DNA of 37,099 nt. Source: Candidatus Daviesbacteria bacterium. Its GTDB lineage: Bacteria > Patescibacteriota > Microgenomatia > Daviesbacterales > UBA10151. Every line of letters begins with the position of its first letter. Position 1 is the stretch's first letter. The stretch is taken from the NCBI GenBank assembly GCA_003519445.1, contig DOWS01000031.1, forward strand, positions 2,939-40,037. Reading direction: 5' to 3'. Positions 31,098 through 37,099 of this stretch are shown here, piece by piece. The position numbers and the translations under genes were made by a program. The notes beneath the pieces were generated by a model. That model saw only the letters and a list, made by a program, of their open reading frames with translations, had not been told where the DNA came from and made no database searches.

Positions 31098-33398
31098 GTG
31101 TTCATATTTATAAAGGTTTTAATCTTTTTCATTATTCTTTTTTGGTCGGGTATCACCATTGCCCGCCGTGCAACAGCGCATAGCAAGGCACAGATCTTGA
31201 TACCAACCGGCTCAATCATCGGTATCGCGATATACATTTTTTTAATCAACTTATTTGCCCATTTCCTTAAGGGACCCCCGGGCATAACCGTCGCACTAAT
31301 CGCGGAGATTTGTATTGCCGTTATAATTAAACATTTTAAAAATGTTCCAAAACTGGAATTTCCAAAAGGCACACAATTGACACTATGGATTATCTCGCTT
31401 TTGCTTTGGTCTATATTTTTATATGTGATTACGGCGCACGCACAGTCTAACGGCGGAGATTCAGTTAATCATTATTCTGTGGCCTCACTTTTCATAAGAG
31501 GCGACTATCCTCCCCACACGCCTTTTCAGCCTGATTATTTAATGTATTATCATTTGGGAGTCGGAGAATTTTTGGGAGCTACAAAAGCGTTGACAGATGC
31601 TCCTTATTATTTTACTCATTCCATTATTTCTTTTTTTGTGCTTCTTGCCATTAGTCAAATACTTAGCTGGCTGATACCCGTAAAAAAAGGCTATTTATCG
31701 CTTTTAGTCATTTCATTACCCGCGCTTATAGGGATTATCTCTATGGGTAACTTTATGGTTGCCTGGCCTACTCAAATTGGTTTACCTAATATGGAAGAAG
31801 GCTTTTTAAAATGGCTTAGCCAACAACCAACTATTTACAATGCGCAGGAAATTTATGGCACCCCGCACACTCTTGATGTCTTAATCTATTTTATACACAG
31901 GTTGCTATCTATATCTTTTGTAATAGGACTGCTCCCGATTATTATCCATCCTGTCAATAACCGTTTAATAATCTCACTTATTCTGCTAACCGTTTTTTCA
32001 GCCACTGCCCTAACAGACGAGGTAGTTCTTTTTGTAACCCTGCCAGCTTATCTTGTGACACTTCTTTTTACCATATTCAAAAAAACTATTATTAAATGGT
32101 TTTTGTTTATAGTTTTGACAAGCCTAATCATTATCCTCCAAGGAGGAATCATTACCGAAACTATCAATAGATTTAATAAAGGCGAATCCAGTTTCACGAT
32201 TTTTCCAAAAAACAGACAAGACTCTGACGGTCAAAAAAGCACCTACCAGGCGCGGCAGCAAGCCTCCAAAATAATCCCTAATCAGCCACAATATTATCCT
32301 TTGCAGTGGTTTCATCCGGGGATTTTTTGGTCTTTAAGCATGCTTTTATCTATTTGTATTTATGTCAATTTTAAGAACAAGTCCCTCCGCGCTCTGATGT
32401 GGTTACTTTTTATTTCATCCACAACAGCATTAATTGCATATCATGCAATAGTCCCTAAAGATCATCTAGGCGCCAACGGAAACCGCTTTTTGGCATTAGC
32501 TTATTATTTTTCAGGGTTAGGTATTGCTTTTTTTATTTCCAACTGGTGGTTTAGTTCACCACAAAAAAAATATTTAATACCTAAAATTTTTTTGTGTTGG
32601 ATTTTCATCATTTCTATCCTGCCATCTTTTGCAAAACTTTTTCCAAGACCTGCCGATTATTGGTATAAAATACTGCCAAAAACAGAGCGGCCGGCTTTTG
32701 AGTGGGTAAAGAACAATCTCCCTGTTCAAGAAAGAGTACTGGCTCTAACCGATGCCAATCCCATCCCATCTTCAAATATAAATCTAGTTACAGAAATCGG
32801 TGCTTTAACCCCTTTATGGGCGCCAAAACCCCGGGTGTATGATATTTTCGATATGGGCTCTACCTATGCTGACTTGTATTACACATTAAATCCCCTTTCG
32901 CTAAGAATACTCAAAGTAAATTATTTAATTATCAATGACATATATCTTGCCGGTCTAACAGATAAAAGAAGGGTTGATATATTAAACAGTGAATATTTCC
33001 AGCCTAAATTCCTAAATCAAGACAGGACAGAAGGCGTATTTAAAGTAACTGATAAATACTTAAATGAAGCAAAAAATTTAGAAGGCACGCTAGAGGAGTT
33101 TGACAAATTTGCTTCGAAAACAGGCACCTTTTTTATAGATTACCGAACCAGTATTCCGGAGCATATGTTCCGCGCTTTAAGACTGATTTTAAATGACCGC
33201 GAAGTCTATAATATTCCCACAGCTGCATTTTACAATGGGAGAATAGATGTTGATTATTTTCTTCGTTTAAATCTCCCTAATCATTATGATTATCTGGTTT
33301 TAGGTGAAAACGCTGATCCAAAAATATTTTGCAATTGCAATGCAGAACTTCTATGGACAGGTCTAGGCAATGGCATTAAACTTTGGAAAACTTTATGA
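31098..33398 (+). CDS. Large polytopic membrane protein, GT-C-like, GTG start
   Basis: A 766-residue protein if started at the GTG at 31098. The frame is open back to 30717, but that part is antisense to the GT2 gene and does not read as membrane protein, so I reject it. About a dozen hydrophobic segments fill residues 1-525. After the segment at 95-113 comes SNGGDSVNHYSVASLFIRGD with Asp121, then YPPHTPFQPDYLMYYHLG (137-154), a YYY-type pattern reminiscent of DUF2298/YYY membrane proteins and of GT-C enzymes. ANGNRFLALAYYFSGLGI resembles the conserved Arg region of the other GT-C-like proteins here. The rest (about 540-766) is soluble (RPAFEWVKNNLP, VYDIFDMGS). Function as a lipid-linked sugar transferase is inferred. 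It has an ATGA overlap with the next gene. Confidence 0.78.
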   Translation: MFIFIKVLIFFIILFWSGITIARRATAHSKAQILIPTGSIIGIAIYIFLINLFAHFLKGPPGITVALIAEICIAVIIKHFKNVPKLEFPKGTQLTLWIISLLLWSIFLYVITAHAQSNGGDSVNHYSVASLFIRGDYPPHTPFQPDYLMYYHLGVGEFLGATKALTDAPYYFTHSIISFFVLLAISQILSWLIPVKKGYLSLLVISLPALIGIISMGNFMVAWPTQIGLPNMEEGFLKWLSQQPTIYNAQEIYGTPHTLDVLIYFIHRLLSISFVIGLLPIIIHPVNNRLIISLILLTVFSATALTDEVVLFVTLPAYLVTLLFTIFKKTIIKWFLFIVLTSLIIILQGGIITETINRFNKGESSFTIFPKNRQDSDGQKSTYQARQQASKIIPNQPQYYPLQWFHPGIFWSLSMLLSICIYVNFKNKSLRALMWLLFISSTTALIAYHAIVPKDHLGANGNRFLALAYYFSGLGIAFFISNWWFSSPQKKYLIPKIFLCWIFIISILPSFAKLFPRPADYWYKILPKTERPAFEWVKNNLPVQERVLALTDANPIPSSNINLVTEIGALTPLWAPKPRVYDIFDMGSTYADLYYTLNPLSLRILKVNYLIINDIYLAGLTDKRRVDILNSEYFQPKFLNQDRTEGVFKVTDKYLNEAKNLEGTLEEFDKFASKTGTFFIDYRTSIPEHMFRALRLILNDREVYNIPTAAFYNGRIDVDYFLRLNLPNHYDYLVLGENADPKIFCNCNAELLWTGLGNGIKLWKTL

Positions 33399-35155
33399 TT
33401 TATCTTGTTTTTTTTATAATTTTTTTAATTAGCCTGCTAACTTTCTTGCCCAGTTTTAATTTGGCCCTTTTTGGGGATGACTGGCTGGCATTTTTTAGAT
33501 ATTTTCAACATGTAGGACCAAAATCTCCAGGCGCCTGGAATCATCTAACCTACTATCTAACACCATACGGAGCCCAAGATATTTTAATGGGAATCATGCA
33601 AAAAATCTTCGGTTTTGAATCGTCTTGGTATTATTTAACCTCTTATGTACTAAGGATCACAGCTGCATTCTCATTTTATCCTTTAGTTTTCTACCTCACA
33701 AAGAGTAAGATTGCATCTGTTTTTGCCGTTTTATTTTTCTCAATCACAACCATTGGACTGGATGCTACTAACTGGGTTTTTAATATGCCCTCCTATATAA
33801 CTATAGCTCTTCTTAATTTGTGCTTGTATTTCTTCCTTAAAGCAAGAGGAGAGAGTAACCTTTTTTCTTTAATTATTTCAGCAATCCTTTACTATTTTGC
33901 CTATGTAACAACCCCCATCAGGATGCATGGATCACTACCATTTATCTTGTTACTTGAGGTATTTTGGGTTATTCAAAACAGAAACTTTAAAACAACTAAA
34001 AAATCTGTCATTAGATTTTCCGTCTTTTTGGCAATATTTCTAATTATCAGATACACGGGTCAATCACAGGGTCCTCCGCAGGAAGTAGCTGAAAGATTTA
34101 ATTTAGGGATACAAACAATATCTATGCTTCTTTCTCAGGGAAGATTTGATTTTCTTTTTTATCCCATTGTTATGTTTGGAAGCATGCTGGTTCCTGATTT
34201 AACAGGGCTACAAGGACAAATTAATGCCTTAAGACAACTGTTTCCTCTGCTTATCACTACAATATTGATTTTTTGCCTTTTTGTATTTTTAGTCATGAAG
34301 AATGCAGGCATATTCACATATAAATTATTCTTTTATATCTTATTTTCCTTAGGGTTATGGGGTGTGTTGGTTGCTTTGATTTATAAAGGAAATCTAAGTT
34401 TCTTCAATAACACAAATCAGATTTTTTCATTACTGATTGGAGGATATACCCTAATTCTGATAGGTTTTCTGATAATAAAATACTTCAAGGAAAAATACAT
34501 ATCTCAAGCTCTGTTCTTAGGCGTCTCATGGTCTATCATTTCATTCTTTTTTGCCTGGTGGTGGGTGCCAACATCAATTTTCCCCACCACTTACAGGTAT
34601 TTAATTGTATCTGCAGTAGGCATAACCATCATCTTGGCAACAATAATCAGTTTAGGCAAAGAGAGAAAACAACAAATCGCCATTTTTGCAACTCTTTGCA
34701 TAATCTTAATTCTGCATGTTTTTGCAACACGCATTTACATTAATAATCTTTTGGGTACTCACGGTCAAGAAATTAGCAAAAAAATTTGGTCTTCGATTCC
34801 TCATATCCAGGAGATTGGCAGAAGTAAAGAGCCAATCATTTTTTACTTTGAAGGAGACGGCACAAATGGGGGAATTCTGCACGATGTTATCACCTTCGGA
34901 TTTCCCCCTCATATGGCACTGCTTTACAACTTAAGAGAGGAAGACGGAGGTCTTCCTGTGCCAATGGATGACATCAGACAGTTAGTTTCTGCTGTTACAG
35001 ACGGAAAAGTTTTTCCAGCTTATGGATATCCGGTAAAACCAATATCTACTGATAGAATTTATGCTTTCTATTTACTAGGGAAAGATAATCTGGTAAACAT
35101 CACCAATGAGGCAAGAAATAAACTGGAACAACTAAAATCAGAGGTTAAGCCTTAA
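33395..35155 (+). CDS. Polytopic membrane glycosyltransferase-like protein (GT-C / PMT-like)
   Basis: A 586-residue protein starting at the ATG at 33395, whose bases form an ATGA overlap with the upstream stop; an in-frame TTG at 33383 is less likely. The first membrane segment is followed by NLALFGDDWLAFFRY with Asp28-Asp29, the DD/DE motif that protein O-mannosyltransferase-like and TMTC-type GT-C proteins carry in the first outside loop. Around eleven further hydrophobic segments extend to about residue 445. A soluble tail of about 140 residues follows (IIFYFEGDGTNGGIL, IYAFYLLGKD). It would transfer a sugar from a polyprenyl carrier outside the membrane; the acceptor is unknown. It is co-transcribed with the membrane protein upstream, and the two may act as a pair. 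Confidence 0.8.
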   Translation: MIYLVFFIIFLISLLTFLPSFNLALFGDDWLAFFRYFQHVGPKSPGAWNHLTYYLTPYGAQDILMGIMQKIFGFESSWYYLTSYVLRITAAFSFYPLVFYLTKSKIASVFAVLFFSITTIGLDATNWVFNMPSYITIALLNLCLYFFLKARGESNLFSLIISAILYYFAYVTTPIRMHGSLPFILLLEVFWVIQNRNFKTTKKSVIRFSVFLAIFLIIRYTGQSQGPPQEVAERFNLGIQTISMLLSQGRFDFLFYPIVMFGSMLVPDLTGLQGQINALRQLFPLLITTILIFCLFVFLVMKNAGIFTYKLFFYILFSLGLWGVLVALIYKGNLSFFNNTNQIFSLLIGGYTLILIGFLIIKYFKEKYISQALFLGVSWSIISFFFAWWWVPTSIFPTTYRYLIVSAVGITIILATIISLGKERKQQIAIFATLCIILILHVFATRIYINNLLGTHGQEISKKIWSSIPHIQEIGRSKEPIIFYFEGDGTNGGILHDVITFGFPPHMALLYNLREEDGGLPVPMDDIRQLVSAVTDGKVFPAYGYPVKPISTDRIYAFYLLGKDNLVNITNEARNKLEQLKSEVKP

Positions 35156-35198
35156 TTCTCCATTTTTAATCCTGCATAAAAATTACCCATCTGTATAC

Positions 35199-35227
35199 TT
35201 GTTTTTTCACAAAAAATTTTTTACAAT
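35199..35227 (+). promoter_or_regulatory. Candidate promoter for the gene at 35252
   Basis: TTGTTT (35199-35204) is separated by 17 bases from TACAAT (35222-35227), a -10 with five of six consensus bases. Transcription would start near 35234, giving an 18-base leader. The -10 lies inside the left arm of the inverted repeat at 35218-35246. Confidence 0.45.
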
Positions 35228-35246
35228 TTCATCTTAATTGTAAAAA
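35218..35246. repeat. Perfect 11-bp inverted repeat in the promoter region
   Basis: TTTTTACAATT (35218-35228) and AATTGTAAAAA (35236-35246) are exact inverted copies separated by seven bases. With only two G-C pairs the RNA hairpin would be weak and no U-run follows, so a terminator is unlikely. The left arm overlaps the candidate -10 and the right arm lies in the short leader, as an operator would. Confidence 0.7.
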
Positions 35247-35251
35247 GTAAA

Positions 35252-36421
35252 ATGAAAAAATTCATTCCCGGGAAAACAAGAGTTTTATATGGCGGTGTTG
35301 CATTTGGCAAAAAGGAACGGAAAGCAATAGATGCAATTTTGGATAAAAACTGGTGGGGTCTACATGAGCAGGGAAAATTATTTGAAGCTGAACTGGCAAA
35401 AGTCCAAGGGGTAAAAAGAGTGATTTTAGCAAATTCCGGTACTTCGGCCCTGGATTTAGGAATAAGGGCGCTTAAGCTGCCAAAAGGGTCAGAAGTAATT
35501 GTTCCCGCCTGTTCATTTCCCACCCCTATTGCCTCTTTAATAAATTACGGTTTAAAACCTGTTGTTGCCGATATAGAATTAGGCAGTTATTTCTTTTCCC
35601 CAAAATCCGTTGAAAAATCAATTACTTCTAAAACTTCCGCCATTTTTATTGTCTATGCGGCAGGACTGGTAGGTAAACTTGATGAGATATTAAAAATTGC
35701 CAAAAAAAATAAGTTAAAAATTATTGAGGATAATTGCGACGGTTTTGGCGGCAAGTGGGACGGCAAAATGCTGGGCAGTTTCGGCGAGTTTTCAGCCATT
35801 TCCACCCATGCGGCACACATCATATCAACCGGTGAGGGAGGGGCAGTCTTAACCGATAACTTGGATTTAGCAGATCGGGTTCTTTCTATCAGGGATTGGG
35901 GGAGGATTTTAGATTTTGAAAACAGGAAAAAGGGGATGGGAGATTTCCCTGCCGATTACAGAAGGTATATATATTCCGAGCTAGGGTCAAATCTTAAACC
36001 GCTGGAACTGCAGGCAGCAATGGGCAGGGTGCAACTTGGCAGATTACAGGAATTTAAAAAAGCAAGAAAAAGAAATGCGCAAGTTTTAAAAAAATTACTC
36101 TCCAGATATGAGGATAGAATTGTTTTACCTGTTGCCGATCCGCAGGCCGATGTGTGTTGGTATACTTTTCCTATAACTTTAAAAGGTATTTCGAGAAAGA
36201 AAGTTCTGGAAGCTTTAGATAAAGCAAATATTGAATGGCGCCCAATATTGGCCGGAAATATTGCCCGCCAGCCTGCTTTTTTGGACAGTGTGATAGTCCG
36301 TGATAAACTTAACAATGCAGATCAATTACTACACAACAGTTTTTGGGTTTCTGTACACCCGACTCTTTCAGTTGAAATCATGGAGTATGTGGCAAACACC
36401 ATAAAAAAGGCCGTTTATTAA
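35252..36421 (+). CDS. DegT-fold sugar 3-dehydratase-like enzyme, PLP lysine replaced by His
   Basis: A 389-residue DegT/DnrJ/EryC1/StrS family protein. ANSGTSALDLG (60-70), Asp160 of IIEDNCDGFGG and ISTHAAHIISTGEGG (183-197) mark the cofactor pocket. The Schiff-base lysine position is His189, as in the E1/RfbH and ColD dehydratases. RDWGR (214-218) is present, but the cysteine cluster that binds [2Fe-2S] in E1 is missing (RDWGRILDFENRK follows). It differs strongly from the His-type protein at 13683-14912, so it is not a recent duplicate. A PMP-dependent 3-deoxygenation without an iron-sulfur cluster is the likely activity. The gene is in a relatively G+C-rich stretch (lines near 35461 and 36001 are 47-48%). 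It is followed after four bases by an RmlD-like reductase, which could reduce its 4-keto product. Confidence 0.86.
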   Translation: MKKFIPGKTRVLYGGVAFGKKERKAIDAILDKNWWGLHEQGKLFEAELAKVQGVKRVILANSGTSALDLGIRALKLPKGSEVIVPACSFPTPIASLINYGLKPVVADIELGSYFFSPKSVEKSITSKTSAIFIVYAAGLVGKLDEILKIAKKNKLKIIEDNCDGFGGKWDGKMLGSFGEFSAISTHAAHIISTGEGGAVLTDNLDLADRVLSIRDWGRILDFENRKKGMGDFPADYRRYIYSELGSNLKPLELQAAMGRVQLGRLQEFKKARKRNAQVLKKLLSRYEDRIVLPVADPQADVCWYTFPITLKGISRKKVLEALDKANIEWRPILAGNIARQPAFLDSVIVRDKLNNADQLLHNSFWVSVHPTLSVEIMEYVANTIKKAVY

Positions 36422-36425
36422 GAAT

Positions 36426-37099
36426 ATGAAAAAACTGCTGGTAACCGGTTCTACCGGTTTGGTCGGCTCAAGATTTGTTGAGCTTATTAAAAACAATTTT
36501 TCTGTTGTTACCATTGGACGAAATAATGCAGACATCAAGATAAACCTAACCAATAAAGAAGAGGTGTCCAAAACTATCCAATCATCTGATACCAATGCTG
36601 TTATTAATTTTGCAGCTTTTACTAATGTAGATGAAGCTGAAAAAGAAAAAAATGACAGGGACGGAGAAATTTATACCATAAATGCTCTCTTGCCAACTTG
36701 GCTGGCTGAAGCCTGTAAATCTTCCGGTAAGATTCTATACCATATCTCTACAGATTATGTATTTAATGGAAAAAAGGAAGATAGCCCTTATACCGAGGAA
36801 GATATTCCTAATCCTGTAGATTCATGGTATGCAATAACCAAAGCTGAAGGTGAAATGGGAATTATTCAAATCAAAGGAAAATTCTCAATCATTAGAATCT
36901 CCTATCCTTACAGCGGCGTGTACAGAAAAAAGCTTGATATTGCAAGGGCAGTTGTTGAAAAACTAAATAATAAAGAACCGTATTGGGGAGTAGAAGATCA
37001 AAAAATTAAACCAACAAGCGTTGACGATATTACAAAGGCTCTAGCTTTTTTACTGCAAAGGGAGGCAACCGGCATATATCATGAACCCGTTTCAAAACT
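36426..37099 (+). CDS. dTDP-4-dehydrorhamnose reductase-like SDR (3' end beyond window)
   Basis: An RmlD/RfbD-family protein with at least 224 codons visible from the ATG at 36426; about 60-80 residues should follow outside the window. Motifs: LLVTGSTGLVGSRF (4-17), VINFAAFTNVDEAE, the family hallmark ISTDYVFNGKKEDSPY and the catalytic WYAITKAEGEMG (Tyr and Lys three apart). RmlD reduces dTDP-4-keto-rhamnose to dTDP-rhamnose with NAD(P)H. RmlA, RmlB and RmlC are not next to it here. Its neighbour is instead a His-type DegT enzyme, so the substrate may be a 3-deoxy-4-keto sugar. It lies four bases after that gene, in the same transcript. Confidence 0.87.
   Translation, partial: MKKLLVTGSTGLVGSRFVELIKNNFSVVTIGRNNADIKINLTNKEEVSKTIQSSDTNAVINFAAFTNVDEAEKEKNDRDGEIYTINALLPTWLAEACKSSGKILYHISTDYVFNGKKEDSPYTEEDIPNPVDSWYAITKAEGEMGIIQIKGKFSIIRISYPYSGVYRKKLDIARAVVEKLNNKEPYWGVEDQKIKPTSVDDITKALAFLLQREATGIYHEPVSK

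Noticed and set aside
35218..35246. Intrinsic terminator after the gene ending at 35155
   Set aside because: The stem has only two G-C pairs and no U-run after it; overlap with a promoter fits an operator better.
1..37099. tRNA, rRNA, CRISPR array, insertion sequence or phage genes
   Set aside because: Reading the few short intergenic gaps showed no cloverleaf, spaced direct repeats, transposase or terminal inverted repeats; nearly all bases belong to glycan genes.

Overview
The window looks like part of a large surface-polysaccharide / glycoconjugate locus from an AT-rich bacterium. It is almost completely coding: 33 genes are called and the longest gene-free stretch is 96 bases. Hand counts of individual lines range from about 17% to 48% G+C. 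TGA is used as a normal stop (for example at 4388-4390, 15363-15365 and 30197-30199), so a TGA-recoded lineage is excluded. The very compact layout, ATGA-type gene overlaps, several huge polytopic GT-C-like membrane proteins with soluble C-terminal domains, and many stand-alone glycosyltransferases remind me of Candidate Phyla Radiation genomes (Patescibacteria, perhaps Microgenomates). That placement is an impression, not a proof. No rRNA, tRNA, CRISPR, transposase or phage gene was seen.

Layout. (A) 1-9784, minus strand: two related giant membrane proteins flank a GT4, a GT2, a methyltransferase and a GT2-methyltransferase fusion. (B) 9838-11947, plus: a GDP-fucose-synthase-like SDR and a GT4. 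(C) 11944-13017 minus GT2 and 13050-13691 plus methyltransferase-like gene. (D) 13683-18100, minus: five-gene operon for a CDP-linked modified sugar (RfbF cytidylyltransferase, two SDRs, RmlC-like cupin, a DegT-fold enzyme with the PLP lysine replaced by histidine). (E) 18161-19165, plus GT2. (F) 19124-23118, minus: five-gene operon with PglD-like acyltransferase, SIS sugar-phosphate isomerase, Rpe-like epimerase, a nucleotidyltransferase-kinase fusion and a KdsC-like HAD phosphatase. (G) 23139-24644, plus GT-C-like membrane protein. (H) 24634-28216, minus: module like the WbpB/WbpD/WbpE route to acetamido sugars, plus an SDR. (I) 28277-31027, minus: methyltransferase, GT4, GT2. (J) 31098-37099, plus: two GT-C-like membrane proteins, a second His-type DegT enzyme and an RmlD-like reductase cut by the window end.

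Working together, blocks B, D, F, H and J would make unusual nucleotide sugars. Five GT2 and three GT4 enzymes would use them at the cytoplasmic face, and five GT-C-like proteins would use lipid-linked sugars outside. Entry enzymes (GDP-mannose 4,6-dehydratase, CDP-glucose 4,6-dehydratase, RmlA/RmlB, WbpA) and any flippase or polymerase I would recognise are absent here and must lie elsewhere if the routes are complete.

Most worth following: the unassigned sugar pathway in block F; the same GT2+methyltransferase pair present both split and fused side by side; the two Lys-to-His DegT enzymes that also lack the iron-sulfur cysteines; and the pattern of minus operons separated by single plus-strand genes with overlapping 3' ends and -10 boxes so close to start codons that leaderless mRNAs are likely.
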